A stretch of 64,000 nucleotides of DNA from Marinobacterium lacunae. Its GTDB lineage: Bacteria; Pseudomonadota; Gammaproteobacteria; Pseudomonadales; Balneatricaceae. The translations under genes were made by a program, and so were the position numbers. Shown in pieces: positions 1-9,198 of this stretch (its first letter is position 1; every line of letters begins with the position of its first letter). The notes beneath the pieces were generated by a model, which worked only from the letters and a program-made list of their open reading frames with translations, was not told the DNA's origin and did no database searches. Location: assembly GCF_000705555.1 (NCBI RefSeq), contig NZ_JMQN01000015.1, positions 1-64,000 on the forward strand. The letters run 5' to 3'.

Positions 1-95
1 TCAACCCGATCGCGATGGAAGAAGGTCTGCGCTTCGCTATCCGTGAAGGTGGTCGTACCGTTGGTGCGGGCGTTGTTTCCAAAATCATCGCCTAA
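1..95 (+). CDS. tuf: Elongation factor Tu, C-terminal end (partial)
   Basis: Only the last 30 codons lie in the window, read in frame from base 3 to TAA at 93-95. The final residues [14 protein letters not shown] are the conserved end of EF-Tu domain III, the GTPase that carries aminoacyl-tRNA to the ribosome. The position just upstream of the S10 operon matches the str operon order seen in gammaproteobacteria (rpsL-rpsG-fusA-tuf). The gene is closed by the terminator immediately downstream. Which tuf copy this is cannot be told from the fragment. Confidence 0.95.
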   Translation, partial: NPIAMEEGLRFAIREGGRTVGAGVVSKIIA

Positions 96-114
96 TCACT
101 GATCATATGATCTG

Positions 115-145
115 AAAAGGCCCTCTTCGGAGGGCCTTTTTCGTG
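115..145 (+). terminator. Rho-independent terminator of tuf
   Basis: An 11-bp perfect stem (115-125 with 130-140) around a TTCG tetraloop runs into a T tract. It separates the tuf transcript from the S10 promoter. Confidence 0.95.
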
Positions 146-214
146 TCTGCGCGTAAATCTCTAATTAAGCTTCTGCTGTTAGGGCGTAATTGGTTAAAAT
201 TTGTACCTTTCTGG

Positions 215-243
215 TTGACGCTATCCTGTCCGCTGAGTAAAAT
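215..243 (+). promoter_or_regulatory. S10 operon promoter (sigma-70 type)
   Basis: TTGACG at 215-220 and TAAAAT at 238-243 are separated by exactly 17 bases, a near-consensus sigma-70 promoter. Transcription would start near 250, giving a leader of about 65 bases. That leader holds two small hairpins, CCCCTT/AAGGGG at 250-267 and CGGC-TTTT-GCCG at 272-283. It is much shorter than the E. coli S10 leader used for L4 autoregulation, so that mechanism is not evident here. Confidence 0.8.
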
Positions 244-314
244 TTGCGTCCCCTTTTATCCAAGGGGAGGTCGGCTTTTGCCGTAATGCAACTTACAGGA
301 AATGCGTGATCAGA

Positions 315-626
315 ATGCAGAACCAAAAAATCAGAATTCGTCTGAAGGCTTTTGATCATCGCCTGATCGACTCATCCGCTCAGGAAATCGTTGAGACTGC
401 CAAGCGGACAGGTGCTCAGGTGTGTGGTCCGATCCCACTTCCTACCCGCAAAGAGCGTTACACCGTCCTGATCTCTCCGCACGTCAACAAAGACGCGCGT
501 GATCAGTACGAAATTCGCACGCACAAGCGTGTCCTGGACATCGTTGAGCCGACTGAAAAAACAGTCGACGCACTGATGAAGCTGGATCTCGCTGCGGGTG
601 TCGAAGTGCAGATCAGCCTCGGCTAA
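315..626 (+). CDS. rpsJ: 30S ribosomal protein S10
   Basis: S10 is a 30S head protein that also acts in antitermination as NusE with NusB. The 103-residue product starting [16 protein letters not shown] and ending [11 protein letters not shown] matches the family over its full length. The ATG at 315 is chosen because the family starts at MQNQ. Oddly, the best Shine-Dalgarno (AGGA, 297-300) is 14 bases from this ATG but only 5 bases from an in-frame GTG at 306, which would add three residues. First gene of the S10 operon; a 111-base gap precedes rplC. Confidence 0.95.
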   Translation: MQNQKIRIRLKAFDHRLIDSSAQEIVETAKRTGAQVCGPIPLPTRKERYTVLISPHVNKDARDQYEIRTHKRVLDIVEPTEKTVDALMKLDLAAGVEVQISLG

Positions 627-737
627 TCAGCACCGCGCGAAATTATTAACTTAATGAAGCGCTATTTGTGGAATGCGCCTGAAAAGGGCAGCCATAGTGG
701 GTGACAGCCCCGTACACAACTGGCAAGAGGTAACAAA

Positions 738-1376
738 ATGTCTGTAGGACTTATCGGACGTAAAGCGGGTATGACTCGCATCTTCACAGATGAGGGCGTG
801 TCCGTGCCAGTCACCGTCATCGAGGTGGAACCGAACCGTGTAACCAGCGTAAAGACCGTTGAAACTGACGGCTACGCTGCTGTGCAGGTGACTACCGGTG
901 GGAAGAAGGCTAATCGCCTGTCCAAGCCGGAAGCTGGTCACTTTGCCAAGGCTGGTGTTGAAGCCGGTCGCGGTTTGTGGGAGTTCCGCGTGAATGGTGA
1001 TGAGGGAATCAACGTCGGCGATGCGCTGACTGTTGAGCGCTTCGAAGCAGGTCAGAAGGTTGACGTAACAGGTCAGTCTAAAGGTAAGGGTTTCCAGGGT
1101 GGCGTTAAGCGCTGGAACTTCCGTACTCAGGATATGACTCACGGTAACTCGCTTTCTCACCGTGCTCCGGGTTCCATTGGTCAGTGCCAAACCCCGGGTC
1201 GTGTATTCAAAGGTAAAAAGATGGCCGGTCACATGGGTGCCGAGCGCTGCACAGTCCAGACTCTGGAAATCGTGCGCATCGACGCCGAGCGTAATCTGCT
1301 GATCGTCAAGGGTGCCGTTCCTGGCGCTATGGGCGGCGATGTCATCGTTAAACCTGCTGTTAAAGCACGCGCCTAA
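738..1376 (+). CDS. rplC: 50S ribosomal protein L3
   Basis: L3 is an early 50S assembly protein whose extension reaches toward the peptidyl transferase centre. The 212-residue product opens [16 protein letters not shown] and contains the [19 protein letters not shown] loop with the glutamine that PrmB methylates in relatives. AAGAGG at 725-730 is a well-placed ribosome binding site for the ATG. It is followed 11 bases later by rplD in the S10 operon. Confidence 0.97.
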   Translation: MSVGLIGRKAGMTRIFTDEGVSVPVTVIEVEPNRVTSVKTVETDGYAAVQVTTGGKKANRLSKPEAGHFAKAGVEAGRGLWEFRVNGDEGINVGDALTVERFEAGQKVDVTGQSKGKGFQGGVKRWNFRTQDMTHGNSLSHRAPGSIGQCQTPGRVFKGKKMAGHMGAERCTVQTLEIVRIDAERNLLIVKGAVPGAMGGDVIVKPAVKARA

Positions 1377-1387
1377 GGGAGGTCTCC

Positions 1388-1993
1388 ATGAATCTGAATC
1401 TGACTGGAGCCAACGGTTCGGTTGAAGTATCCGAACTGGCTTTTGGTAAAGAGTTCAATGAGGCGCTGGTACACCAGGTTGTAACTGCTTATATGGCAGC
1501 CGGCCGTCAGGGTACCAAAGCGCAGAAAAGCCGCTCCGACGTTTCCGGTGGCGGTGCTAAACCCTTTCGTCAGAAGGGTACCGGTCGTGCTCGTCAGGGT
1601 ACTACCCGTTCGCCGATCTGGCGCACCGGTGGTGTGACCTTCGCTGCACAGCCGCGTGACTATGCTCAGAAAGTGAACAAGAAGATGTACCGCGCTGCTA
1701 TGCGCTGCATTCTGTCTGAGCTGGTACGTCAGGATCGTCTCGTAGTGGTTGAGCAGTTCGCCCTTGAGACCCCCAAGACCAAGCAGTTTGTTGCCAAGCT
1801 CAAAGAACTGAGCCTGGACAACGCGTTGCTGATTACCGAAGACGTAGAGCAGAACCTGTACCTGGCTGCGCGCAACGTTCCGCACATCGGTGTGCGTGAT
1901 GCGGCAGGTATCGATCCGGTCTCCCTGATCGGTTACGAGAAGGTGCTGATTACTGTTCCTGCTCTGAAGAAGATCGAGGAGGTGTACGCATGA
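1388..1993 (+). CDS. rplD: 50S ribosomal protein L4
   Basis: L4 lines the peptide exit tunnel, and in E. coli it also represses the S10 operon. The 201-residue length equals the E. coli protein. The long internal loop ([19 protein letters not shown], about residues 58-76) that reaches into the tunnel is present. The stop overlaps the rplW start as ATGA (1990-1993), which suggests translational coupling. Confidence 0.97.
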   Translation: MNLNLTGANGSVEVSELAFGKEFNEALVHQVVTAYMAAGRQGTKAQKSRSDVSGGGAKPFRQKGTGRARQGTTRSPIWRTGGVTFAAQPRDYAQKVNKKMYRAAMRCILSELVRQDRLVVVEQFALETPKTKQFVAKLKELSLDNALLITEDVEQNLYLAARNVPHIGVRDAAGIDPVSLIGYEKVLITVPALKKIEEVYA

Positions 1994-2286
1994 ACCCGGA
2001 ACGCATCTACAAAGTGCTGCTCGGGCCGCACATCTCCGAGAAGGCCACTATCGTTGCTGAAGGTACCCAGCAGGTAGTGTTCCGCGTAGCTTCAGACGCA
2101 ACCAAGCCGGAAATCAAGAAGGCTGTCGAAGAGCTGTTCAACGTTAAAGTTGAAGGCGTTAACGTTCTGAACATCAAGGGCAAGACCAAGCGCACTGCAC
2201 GTGGCTTGGGTAAGCGCAGTGATGTTCGCAAGGCGTATGTTCGACTGGCCGATGGTTCCGAGATCGATTTCCTGGCTGGCGAATAA
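1990..2286 (+). CDS. rplW: 50S ribosomal protein L23
   Basis: L23 sits at the tunnel exit and is the docking point for trigger factor and the signal recognition particle. The 98-residue product starts [20 protein letters not shown], the family signature, and carries a basic [14 protein letters not shown] loop. Its start overlaps the end of rplD by four bases. Confidence 0.96.
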   Translation: MNPERIYKVLLGPHISEKATIVAEGTQQVVFRVASDATKPEIKKAVEELFNVKVEGVNVLNIKGKTKRTARGLGKRSDVRKAYVRLADGSEIDFLAGE

Positions 2287-2300
2287 GAGAGGTTTAAATA

Positions 2301-3128
2301 ATGGCACTTGTTAAGACTAAGCCGACCTCTGCTGGACGTCGTCACCTCGTCAAGGTAGTCAACGCTGACCTGCACAAGGGTAAGCCTTTCGCTGCACTGG
2401 TCGAGAAGAAATCGAAGTCTGGTGGTCGCAACAACAACGGTCGTATCACGACTCGTCACATCGGTGGCGGTCACAAGCAGAATTACCGCGTAATCGATTT
2501 CCGTCGTAACAAAGACGGTATCAATGCGGTTGTTGAGCGCGTTGAATACGATCCTAATCGTTCTGCTCACATTGCACTGCTGAAGTACGCTGACGGCGAG
2601 CGTCGCTACATCATCGCTCCTAAAGGAGTGCTGGCTGGCGCATCTGTTCAGTCTGGTGAAGTGGTTGATATTAAGCCGGGCAACACTATGCCGCTGCGCA
2701 ATATCCCGCTGGGTAGCAACATTCACTGCATCGAGCTGAAGCCGGGTAAAGGCGCTCAGCTGGCACGTTCTGCCGGCGCTTCTGCGCAGCTGGTAGCACG
2801 TGAAGGCGCGTACGCGACTCTGCGTCTGCGTTCGGGCGAGATGCGTAAAGTCCTGGCCGAGTGTCGTGCGACTCTGGGTGAAGTTAGCAACTCCGAGCAC
2901 AGCCTGCGTCAGCTGGGTAAAGCTGGTGCTAAGCGCTGGCGTGGTGTTCGTCCGACCGTTCGTGGTGTGGTAATGAACCCGGTTGATCACCCGCACGGTG
3001 GTGGTGAAGGTCGTACCTCTGGTGGTCGTCACCCGGTTACTCCGTGGGGCATCCCGACCAAGGGTTACAAGACTCGCTCGAACAAGCGTACCGATAAACT
3101 GATCGTACGCCGTCGTCAGGCTAAATAA
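2301..3128 (+). CDS. rplB: 50S ribosomal protein L2
   Basis: L2 is needed for subunit association and peptidyl transferase activity. The 275-residue product has the conserved [17 protein letters not shown] segment near residue 55 and the C-terminal [13 protein letters not shown] signature containing the functionally essential histidine. Length matches the E. coli protein (273). AGAGG (2287-2291) precedes the ATG. S10 operon, 14 bases after rplW. Confidence 0.97.
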   Translation: MALVKTKPTSAGRRHLVKVVNADLHKGKPFAALVEKKSKSGGRNNNGRITTRHIGGGHKQNYRVIDFRRNKDGINAVVERVEYDPNRSAHIALLKYADGERRYIIAPKGVLAGASVQSGEVVDIKPGNTMPLRNIPLGSNIHCIELKPGKGAQLARSAGASAQLVAREGAYATLRLRSGEMRKVLAECRATLGEVSNSEHSLRQLGKAGAKRWRGVRPTVRGVVMNPVDHPHGGGEGRTSGGRHPVTPWGIPTKGYKTRSNKRTDKLIVRRRQAK

Positions 3129-3140
3129 GAGGAATCAGCT

Positions 3141-3419
3141 GTGCCACGTTCACTGAAGAAAGGTCCATTTATTGACCTTCACCTGCTGAAAAAGGTAGAG
3201 GCTGCAATCGAAGCTAACGAACGTCGTCCGATCAAAACTTGGTCGCGTCGTTCTACTGTCTTCCCGAACTTTGTCGGGCTGACGATTGCAGTACATAACG
3301 GCCGTCAGCATGTCCCGGTGTTCATCACCGAAGACATGGTCGGTCACAAACTAGGTGAGTTCGCTGCAACACGTACATTCCGCGGTCATGCAGCCGACAA
3401 GAAGGCCAAGAAGAAGTAA
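3141..3419 (+). CDS. rpsS: 30S ribosomal protein S19
   Basis: S19 binds 16S rRNA in the head with S13, near the A site. The 92-residue product begins [15 protein letters not shown] and contains the family signature region ending [15 protein letters not shown]. Translation starts at GTG (3141), preceded by AGAGGA, rather than ATG. It lies 12 bases after rplB. Confidence 0.97.
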   Translation: MPRSLKKGPFIDLHLLKKVEAAIEANERRPIKTWSRRSTVFPNFVGLTIAVHNGRQHVPVFITEDMVGHKLGEFAATRTFRGHAADKKAKKK

Positions 3420-3429
3420 GGGGTAGATG

Positions 3430-3759
3430 ATGGAAGTTATCGCCAAGCATAAAGGCGCCCGCATCTCCGCTCAGAAGGCCCGTCTGGTCGCAGATCAGAT
3501 CCGTGGTAAGTCTGTGGGCGAAGCTCTGAATATCCTGGCGTTCAGCAACAAGAAAGGTGCTGATCTCGTCAAGAAGGTGCTGGAGTCTGCTATTGCAAAC
3601 GCAGAGCATAACGAAGGTGCTGATGTTGATGAGCTGCGTGTTTCTGCGGTGTTCGTCGATGAAGGTATGACTATGAAGCGTATCATGCCGCGTGCCAAAG
3701 GCCGCGCTGATCGCATCCTGAAGCGTACCTCACACATCACCGTCAAGGTCGCTGACTAA
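3430..3759 (+). CDS. rplV: 50S ribosomal protein L22
   Basis: L22 forms part of the exit tunnel constriction with L4 and binds all 23S domains. The 109-residue product [20 protein letters not shown] ends with the [21 protein letters not shown] signature. Two tandem ATGs occur at 3427 and 3430. The second is preferred because AAGGGG (3418-3423) is then six bases away and the product aligns with the E. coli start METIAKH. Confidence 0.95.
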   Translation: MEVIAKHKGARISAQKARLVADQIRGKSVGEALNILAFSNKKGADLVKKVLESAIANAEHNEGADVDELRVSAVFVDEGMTMKRIMPRAKGRADRILKRTSHITVKVAD

Positions 3760-3784
3760 GAGCTGAGTGCTAGGAGAGTTTGAT

Positions 3785-4465
3785 ATGGGTCAGAAAGTAA
3801 ACCCGACCGGCATCCGGCTTGGTGTTATCAAGGATCACACGTCTGTGTGGTACGCCGATAAAGCCGACTATGCCAACAAGCTGCTGAACGACCTCAAGGT
3901 ACGTAGCTACCTGGAAGATCAGCTGAAGAATGCGTCTGTTAGCCGTATCGAGATCGAACGTCCGGCTCAGAACGCTAAGATCACCATCTATACTGCCCGT
4001 CCCGGTATCGTTATCGGTAAGAAGGGTGAGGATGTTGAAAAGCTGCGTGCTGCTGTTTCCGAGATGATGGGTGTGCCTGTTCACATCAACATCGAAGAAG
4101 TACGTAAGCCGGATCTGGATGCCAAGCTGGTCGCCCAGGGCGTAGCCAGTCAGCTCGAGCGCCGTGTGATGTTCCGTCGCGCCATGAAGCGTGCGGTACA
4201 GAACGCTATGCGTATCGGTGCCAAGGGTATCAAGATTCAGGTAAGTGGTCGTCTCGGCGGTGCCGAGATCGCGCGTACCGAATGGTACCGTGAAGGTCGC
4301 GTGCCGCTGCACACTCTGCGTGCCGACATCGACTACGCTACGCACGAAGCGCACACCACCTACGGTGTGATCGGCGTCAAAGTATGGATCTTCAAGGGCG
4401 AGATCCTCGGTGGCCTGGAACAGGTTCGTGCCGAGAAGAAAGCGCCCGCGAAGAAAGCTAAGTGA
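3785..4465 (+). CDS. rpsC: 30S ribosomal protein S3
   Basis: S3 lies at the mRNA entry pore and contributes to helicase activity of the ribosome. The product starts [14 protein letters not shown] and contains a KH-domain [11 protein letters not shown] segment (about residue 79). It ends in a lysine-rich tail. At 226 residues it is slightly shorter than E. coli S3 (233). The ATG at 3785, after TAGGAG (3771-3776), is used instead of an upstream in-frame codon at 3767. Confidence 0.96.
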   Translation: MGQKVNPTGIRLGVIKDHTSVWYADKADYANKLLNDLKVRSYLEDQLKNASVSRIEIERPAQNAKITIYTARPGIVIGKKGEDVEKLRAAVSEMMGVPVHINIEEVRKPDLDAKLVAQGVASQLERRVMFRRAMKRAVQNAMRIGAKGIKIQVSGRLGGAEIARTEWYREGRVPLHTLRADIDYATHEAHTTYGVIGVKVWIFKGEILGGLEQVRAEKKAPAKKAK

Positions 4466-4476
4466 GGTAGACGTCA

Positions 4477-4890
4477 ATGCTGCAACCGAAACGTCTTAAA
4501 TTCCGCAAGGTCATGAAAGGTCGTAACCGCGGCCTGGCTCAGCGCGGCAGCAAGGTCAGCTTCGGCGAATTCGCACTGAAAGCGACCGAACGCGGTCGTA
4601 TCACTGCGCGTCAGATCGAAGCGGCTCGTCGTACCATGACTCGTCATGTCAAGCGTGGTGGCAAGATCTGGATCCGTGTATTCCCGGACAAGCCTATCAC
4701 TACCAAGCCGCTTGAAGTTCGTATGGGTAAAGGTAAGGGTAACGTTGAGTACTGGATCGCTCAGATCCAGCCGGGCAAGGTGCTGTTCGAAATGAGCGGT
4801 GTTCCGGAAGAGCTCGCGGCTGAAGCCTTTGCGCTGGCAGCGGCCAAGCTGCCGGTTCCTACCACTATTGTTAAGCGGACGGTGATGTGA
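4477..4890 (+). CDS. rplP: 50S ribosomal protein L16
   Basis: L16 organises the A-site region of the 50S subunit. The 137-residue product begins [19 protein letters not shown] and contains the [20 protein letters not shown] core and the [17 protein letters not shown] stretch. Length equals the family norm of 136-137. Its stop overlaps the rpmC start by one base (TGATG). Confidence 0.97.
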   Translation: MLQPKRLKFRKVMKGRNRGLAQRGSKVSFGEFALKATERGRITARQIEAARRTMTRHVKRGGKIWIRVFPDKPITTKPLEVRMGKGKGNVEYWIAQIQPGKVLFEMSGVPEELAAEAFALAAAKLPVPTTIVKRTVM

Positions 4891-5084
4891 TGAAAGCACA
4901 AGAACTGCGTGGCAAGTCCGTAGAAGAGCTCCAGCAGTCGCTGCTGGGCCTTCTGAAGGATCAGTTCAACCTGCGTATGCAGAAGGCCACTGGCCAGCTG
5001 GCACAGACCCATCTGCTGGGTCAGGTTCGTCGCGACATTGCTCGCGTTAAGACAGTACTCAACGAAAAGCAGGTGACTAAATGA
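4890..5084 (+). CDS. rpmC: 50S ribosomal protein L29
   Basis: L29 is a small two-helix protein beside L23 at the tunnel exit. The product [20 protein letters not shown] has 64 residues, normal for the family. The ATG at 4890 is preferred over the in-frame GTG at 4887. Both ends are coupled: one base shared with rplP and an ATGA overlap with rpsQ. Confidence 0.94.
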   Translation: MKAQELRGKSVEELQQSLLGLLKDQFNLRMQKATGQLAQTHLLGQVRRDIARVKTVLNEKQVTK

Positions 5085-5344
5085 GCGCGGAAAAACGTAC
5101 TCGTACTGTGACCGGCAAGGTCGTCAGTGACAAGATGGATAAAACCATCACAGTTCTGGTTGAGCGTAAAGAGAAGCATCCGATCTACGGTAAGTACATC
5201 AAGCGCTCTACCAAACTGCACGCTCACGATGAGAAAAATGAGTGTCAGATGGGTGATCTGGTGACCATCGCCGAGACCCGCCCTCTGTCCAAGACCAAAA
5301 CTTGGTCTCTGATTCGCATTGAAGAGCGCGCAGCTAAGGTGTAA
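5081..5344 (+). CDS. rpsQ: 30S ribosomal protein S17
   Basis: S17 is an OB-fold primary binder of 16S rRNA in the 5' domain. The 87-residue product carries the [20 protein letters not shown] core and the [13 protein letters not shown] end. It is the last gene of the S10 operon. Its stop TAA (5342-5344) directly abuts a TATAAT that may drive the next transcript. Confidence 0.96.
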   Translation: MSAEKRTRTVTGKVVSDKMDKTITVLVERKEKHPIYGKYIKRSTKLHAHDEKNECQMGDLVTIAETRPLSKTKTWSLIRIEERAAKV

Positions 5345-5399
5345 TATAATGCGCCTTTGCTGCTCCAGTTGCCGGTTCGCCTGCTAGAGAGGCAGGCGA
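5345..5399 (+). promoter_or_regulatory. Candidate spc operon promoter and leader hairpin
   Basis: A perfect TATAAT at 5345-5350 abuts the rpsQ stop codon. No good -35 box is seen at 16-18 bases, so the promoter call is tentative. Downstream, TCGCCTGC (5377-5384) pairs with GCAGGCGA (5392-5399) in an 8-bp hairpin with a TAGAGAG loop, ahead of rplN. The hairpin is not followed by a T tract, so it is not a terminator. Confidence 0.45.
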
Positions 5400-5426
5400 G
5401 AAGGATTTAAAGTTTTGGAGTAGACC

Positions 5427-5795
5427 ATGATTCAGACTGAAACGATGCTTGATGTGGCTGATAACAGCGGCGCCAAGCGCGTGATGTGTATTAAGGTCCT
5501 GGGTGGTTCTCACCGCCGCTATGCTTCTGTTGGTGACGTAATCAAAGTCACCGTAAAAGAAGCGATTCCGCGCGGTAAGGTGAAAAAAGGTCAGGTTCTT
5601 AAGGCTGTCGTAGTGCGTACCCGTAAAGGTGTTCGTCGTCCTGATGGTTCGCTGATCCGCTTTGATACAAACTCTGCGGTTCTGCTGAACAACAACGACG
5701 CGCCGATCGGTACTCGTATTTTCGGGCCAGTGACGCGTGAACTTCGCTCTGAGAAGTTCATGAAAATCATTTCCCTGGCGCCTGAAGTGCTATAA
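5427..5795 (+). CDS. rplN: 50S ribosomal protein L14
   Basis: L14 binds 23S rRNA at the subunit interface and contacts the 30S subunit. The 122-residue product [19 protein letters not shown] is full length and ends [11 protein letters not shown]. It follows an 82-base gap after rpsQ and precedes a strong terminator-like hairpin, so it may be expressed differently from the rest of the spc operon. TTGGAG (5415-5420) is the ribosome binding site. Confidence 0.97.
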   Translation: MIQTETMLDVADNSGAKRVMCIKVLGGSHRRYASVGDVIKVTVKEAIPRGKVKKGQVLKAVVVRTRKGVRRPDGSLIRFDTNSAVLLNNNDAPIGTRIFGPVTRELRSEKFMKIISLAPEVL

Positions 5796-5824
5796 GACCC
5801 CTGCTTTTTGAGAGGGTTCTTGCG

Positions 5825-5857
5825 AAAACGCCAATCCCGCGAGGGCTTGGCGTTTTT
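5825..5857 (+). terminator. Intrinsic terminator-like hairpin inside the spc operon
   Basis: AAAACGCCAA (5825-5834) pairs with TTGGCGTTTT (5847-5856). After a one-base mismatch, an inner CCC/GGG helix closes a GCGA tetraloop, and a T tract follows. This has every mark of an intrinsic terminator or attenuator, yet it sits between rplN and rplX, which are normally cotranscribed. No clear promoter is visible between it and rplX (5898). Confidence 0.75.
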
Positions 5858-5897
5858 GAGCATGAGGAAGGTAGCAGGAAAAGATAAGGTAATTTAA

Positions 5898-6221
5898 ATG
5901 CGTAAGATTCGTCGCGACGATGAAGTCATCGTGATCGCAGGAAAAGACAAGGGTAAGCGCGGCAAGGTTATGCGCGTGCTCGAAAACGATCGTCTGATCG
6001 TGTCTGGCATCAACATGATCAAGAAGCACCAGAAGCCGAACCCGATGCTGCAGCAGCAGGGTGGTATCGTTGAGAAGGAAGCAGCGATTGCGACCTCCAA
6101 CGTTGCTATCTTCAACGCTCAGACCGGCAAGGGCGATCGTGTTGGCTTCAAGCTGCTTGAAGACGGCACCAAAGTACGTTTCTTCAAGTCCACCGGCGAG
6201 CTCATCGCCGGAGATAAGTAA
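5898..6221 (+). CDS. rplX: 50S ribosomal protein L24
   Basis: L24 is an assembly initiator protein of the 50S subunit. The product [24 protein letters not shown] has the KOW motif at its N-terminus (about residues 6-32). At 107 residues it has family length. It lies 102 bases after rplN, downstream of the intrinsic terminator-like hairpin, and is tightly followed by rplE. Confidence 0.96.
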   Translation: MRKIRRDDEVIVIAGKDKGKRGKVMRVLENDRLIVSGINMIKKHQKPNPMLQQQGGIVEKEAAIATSNVAIFNAQTGKGDRVGFKLLEDGTKVRFFKSTGELIAGDK

Positions 6222-6236
6222 GAGGGGTTGGTGCAC

Positions 6237-6776
6237 ATGTCCAGATTGAAAGCGCTTTACGAAAACGAAGTTAAGCAGCAGCTGAAAGAGGAGCTTCAGT
6301 CTCCTAACGTTATGGCGGTTCCCCGCATCACCAAGATCACCCTGAATATGGGTGTTGGTGAAGCACTGGGTGACAAGAAGCAGCTTGAAAATGCGATGGC
6401 TGACATGACTGCAATCGCAGGTCAGAAGCCGATCGTGACCAAGGCGCGCAAGTCAATTGCGGGCTTCAAGGTGCGTGAAGGTTGGCCGATCGGCTGCAAA
6501 GTAACGCTGCGTGGCGAGCGTATGTGGGAATTCCTCGACCGTCTGGTCGATATTTCCATTCCGCGTATCCGCGACTTCCGTGGTCTCAATGCCAAGTCTT
6601 TCGACGGCCGCGGTAACTACAGCATGGGTGTGAAAGAGCAGATCATCTTCCCGGAAATCGACTACGACAAAGTCGATAAATTGCGTGGTCTCGACATCAC
6701 TATTACCACTACGGCGAAGACCAACGACGAAGGTCGTGCTCTTCTGGCTGCGCTGCAGTTCCCGTTCAAGAAATAA
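6237..6776 (+). CDS. rplE: 50S ribosomal protein L5
   Basis: L5 belongs to the 5S rRNA-L5-L18 central protuberance complex. The product [20 protein letters not shown] has 179 residues, as in relatives. It contains [17 protein letters not shown] and the [19 protein letters not shown] segment. The ATG at 6237 is chosen; upstream in-frame TTG/GTG codons overlap the ribosome binding site GAGGGG (6222-6227). In E. coli, S8 represses the spc operon by binding at the start of this gene. Confidence 0.96.
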   Translation: MSRLKALYENEVKQQLKEELQSPNVMAVPRITKITLNMGVGEALGDKKQLENAMADMTAIAGQKPIVTKARKSIAGFKVREGWPIGCKVTLRGERMWEFLDRLVDISIPRIRDFRGLNAKSFDGRGNYSMGVKEQIIFPEIDYDKVDKLRGLDITITTTAKTNDEGRALLAALQFPFKK

Positions 6777-6791
6777 GACAGGGATTGAACC

Positions 6792-7097
6792 ATGGCTAAA
6801 GTTTCTATGATCAATCGTGAGCTCAAGCGTGAGAAGCTGGCGGACAAATACGCTGCTAAACGCGCTGCGCTCAAAGCAATTGTTGTAAGCCCGAACAGCT
6901 CTGAAGATGAAGTTTGGGATGCACAGATCGCGCTGCAGAAATTGCCGCGTGACGCCAGCCCGGTACGCAAGCAGCGTCGCTGTCAGGTTACCGGCCGTCC
7001 GCACGGTGTATACCGTAAGTTTGGACTGTGCCGTAACAAACTGCGCGAAGCTGCAATGCGTGGCGATGTCCCGGGCCTGAAGAAGGCGAGCTGGTAA
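6792..7097 (+). CDS. rpsN: 30S ribosomal protein S14 (zinc-independent form)
   Basis: S14 is a late-assembling 30S head protein. The 101-residue product starting [20 protein letters not shown] is the long form and lacks the two CxxC pairs of the zinc-binding short form. The conserved [20 protein letters not shown] core is present. A 90-base gap with a hairpin separates it from rpsH. Confidence 0.96.
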   Translation: MAKVSMINRELKREKLADKYAAKRAALKAIVVSPNSSEDEVWDAQIALQKLPRDASPVRKQRRCQVTGRPHGVYRKFGLCRNKLREAAMRGDVPGLKKASW

Positions 7098-7129
7098 CAG
7101 CACGCCAAACGGTAAGCACGGCGGTCAGG

Positions 7130-7151
7130 GCGAAGCCTGAGAAGGCTTCGC
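7130..7151 (+). promoter_or_regulatory. 9-bp hairpin with GAGA loop upstream of rpsH
   Basis: GCGAAGCCT (7130-7138) pairs perfectly with AGGCTTCGC (7143-7151) around a GAGA (GNRA-type) loop in the rpsN-rpsH gap. No T tract follows, so it is probably an mRNA structural or protein-binding element rather than a terminator. Confidence 0.55.
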
Positions 7152-7187
7152 TACCGCGTCGCGCTGCACTAAGAGGATGTTAAAAGC

Positions 7188-7580
7188 ATGAGTATGCAAG
7201 ACACGCTCGCGGATATGTTTACCCGTATCCGTAACGGGCACATGGCTGAAAAACAGGCTGTGTCCCTGCCGTCCTCCAAGCAGAAGCTGGCAGTTGCCAA
7301 GGTTCTGAAAGAGGAAGGTTACATTGCCGACTACAGCGTAGAGGGTGATGTTAAGCCGGTACTGACCATCGAACTGAAGTATTTCGAAGGTAAGCCGGTT
7401 ATTGAAGAGATTAAGCGCGTAAGTCGCCCCAGTCTGCGTATCTACAAGAACGCTGGCGAGCTGCCGAAGGTTGCTGATGGCCTGGGTATCGCGATCATCT
7501 CTACCAGTAAAGGTGTCATGACTGACCGCGCCGCTCGCCAAGCGGGTGTCGGTGGTGAAGTAGTCTGCACGGTATTCTAA
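7188..7580 (+). CDS. rpsH: 30S ribosomal protein S8
   Basis: S8 is a primary 16S rRNA binder and, in E. coli, the translational repressor of the spc operon. The 130-residue product [20 protein letters not shown] matches family length and ends with the conserved [27 protein letters not shown] (7171-7177) supports the ATG at 7188. A stable hairpin lies 37 bases upstream. Confidence 0.97.
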   Translation: MSMQDTLADMFTRIRNGHMAEKQAVSLPSSKQKLAVAKVLKEEGYIADYSVEGDVKPVLTIELKYFEGKPVIEEIKRVSRPSLRIYKNAGELPKVADGLGIAIISTSKGVMTDRAARQAGVGGEVVCTVF

Positions 7581-7591
7581 GAGGATTTCTC

Positions 7592-8125
7592 ATGTCACGA
7601 GTTGCTAAGAAACCCGTAGTAGTACCGTCAGGTGTTGAAGTCAAGCTTGATGGCCAGGGTCTCGCTGTTAAAGGCAAGAACGGTCAGCTGAGCCTGGATG
7701 TTCACCCGTCTGTTGCTGTAGAGCAGGCTGACGGTCAGTTGAAATTTGCACCGCGCGACGGTTCCAAGCAGGCAAATGCCCTGGCTGGTACTACCCGTGC
7801 GCTGGTCGGCAATATGGTGGTCGGTGTAAGCGAAGGCTTCAGCAAGACCCTGAATCTTCAGGGTGTTGGTTACCGCGCAGCAGCCAAGGGTAAGGTTCTG
7901 AACCTGACGCTGGGCTTCTCTCATCCGATCGATTACGAACTGCCTGAAGGTGTTTCTGCTGAAACGCCGAACCCGACAACTATCGTGCTCAGCGGTGCTG
8001 ACAAGCAGGTAGTAGGTCAGGTGGCTGCAGAAGTTCGTGCGTTCCGTCCGCCAGAGCCTTACAAGGGCAAGGGTGTTCGTTACGCCGACGAGTATGTACG
8101 CCGCAAAGAGGCTAAGAAGAAGTAA
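7592..8125 (+). CDS. rplF: 50S ribosomal protein L6
   Basis: L6 lies near the sarcin-ricin loop where elongation factors bind. The 177-residue product shows the duplicated fold of the family and ends with the signature [26 protein letters not shown] precedes the ATG. Gaps are 11 bases after rpsH and 9 bases before rplR, so it is an ordinary spc operon member. Confidence 0.97.
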   Translation: MSRVAKKPVVVPSGVEVKLDGQGLAVKGKNGQLSLDVHPSVAVEQADGQLKFAPRDGSKQANALAGTTRALVGNMVVGVSEGFSKTLNLQGVGYRAAAKGKVLNLTLGFSHPIDYELPEGVSAETPNPTTIVLSGADKQVVGQVAAEVRAFRPPEPYKGKGVRYADEYVRRKEAKKK

Positions 8126-8134
8126 GGCAGGGTC

Positions 8135-8485
8135 ATGAACGTTAAGAAAGAAGCTCGTATCCGTCGTGCGCGCCGCTCTCGCGCGAAAATGCGCGAACTG
8201 GGTAGCGTACGTCTCTGCGTTAACCGCACCCCGCGCCATATCTACGCTCAGGTCATTTCTGCCGATGGCAGCACCGTACTGGCTAGCGCCTCTACTGTGG
8301 AAAAGGATCTGCGTGAAGGCGCAACCGGTAACGTTGAAGCGGCCAAGAAGGTCGGTTCTCTGATCGCAGCGCGTGCTAAAGAAGCAGGCGTTACAGAAGT
8401 CGCATTTGACCGTTCCGGTTTCAAATACCACGGTCGCGTAGCGGCTCTCGCTGATGCTGCTCGCGAAGGCGGCCTGGAATTCTAA
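8135..8485 (+). CDS. rplR: 50S ribosomal protein L18
   Basis: L18 carries 5S rRNA into the 50S subunit with L5. The 116-residue product starts [19 protein letters not shown], a basic arm typical of the family, and ends [20 protein letters not shown] followed by EGGLEF. AGGCAGGG just upstream serves as the ribosome binding site. Confidence 0.97.
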   Translation: MNVKKEARIRRARRSRAKMRELGSVRLCVNRTPRHIYAQVISADGSTVLASASTVEKDLREGATGNVEAAKKVGSLIAARAKEAGVTEVAFDRSGFKYHGRVAALADAAREGGLEF

Positions 8486-8496
8486 AGGTTTCGAAT

Positions 8497-9000
8497 ATGG
8501 CAAATCACGAACAGAAAGACGGTGAACTGCAAGAGAAGCTGGTTCAGGTAAACCGCGTCGCCAAAGTGGTTAAAGGTGGTCGTATCTTCGGCTTTACCGC
8601 GCTGACAGTTGTCGGTGACGGTAACGGTCGTGTCGGTTTCGGACGTGGCAAGGCGCGTGAAGTGCCGGTCGCTATCCAGAAAGCGATGGAGCAGGCCCGC
8701 CGCAACATGGTGAACGTACACCTGAACGGCCACACTCTGCAGTACCCGGTCAAGGCAAACCACGGCTCTGCCAAGGTTTACATGCAGCCGGCTTCCGAAG
8801 GTACCGGTGTTATCGCCGGTGGTGCTATGCGTGCCGTTCTCGAACTGGCAGGTGTTCACAACGTACTGGCCAAGTGCTATGGCTCAACCAACCCGGTTAA
8901 CGTCGTTCGCGCGACTGTTAAAGGTCTGGCTTCCATGCATGCACCGGAAGACATTGCTGCCAAGCGCGGCAAGTCTGTAGACGAGATCCTGGGGAGCTAA
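8497..9000 (+). CDS. rpsE: 30S ribosomal protein S5
   Basis: S5 acts in decoding accuracy and mRNA unwinding at the entry channel. The 167-residue product contains the [20 protein letters not shown] double-stranded-RNA-binding-like segment near residue 20 and the [19 protein letters not shown] signature. It is followed only two bases later by rpmD, so the two are tightly coupled. Confidence 0.97.
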   Translation: MANHEQKDGELQEKLVQVNRVAKVVKGGRIFGFTALTVVGDGNGRVGFGRGKAREVPVAIQKAMEQARRNMVNVHLNGHTLQYPVKANHGSAKVYMQPASEGTGVIAGGAMRAVLELAGVHNVLAKCYGSTNPVNVVRATVKGLASMHAPEDIAAKRGKSVDEILGS

Positions 9001-9002
9001 CA

Positions 9003-9185
9003 ATGGCTGACAAGATCAAGGTAACTCTGGTTCGCAGCCCGATCGGCAAACTGCCGAAGCACAAAGAGTGCGTCAAAGGTCTGGGCCTGCGCCGTATCGG
9101 TCACGTCGTTGAAGTGGAAGACACTCCAGCGGTTCGTGGCATGATCAACAAGGTCTACTACATGGTTAAGGTAGTAGGCGAGTAA
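9003..9185 (+). CDS. rpmD: 50S ribosomal protein L30
   Basis: L30 is a small 50S protein present in most but not all bacteria. The product [20 protein letters not shown] has 60 residues, one more than E. coli L30. It is inserted between rpsE and rplO with gaps of 2 and 13 bases, the canonical spc order. Confidence 0.96.
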   Translation: MADKIKVTLVRSPIGKLPKHKECVKGLGLRRIGHVVEVEDTPAVRGMINKVYYMVKVVGE

Positions 9186-9198
9186 GAGGAGTGACCCA

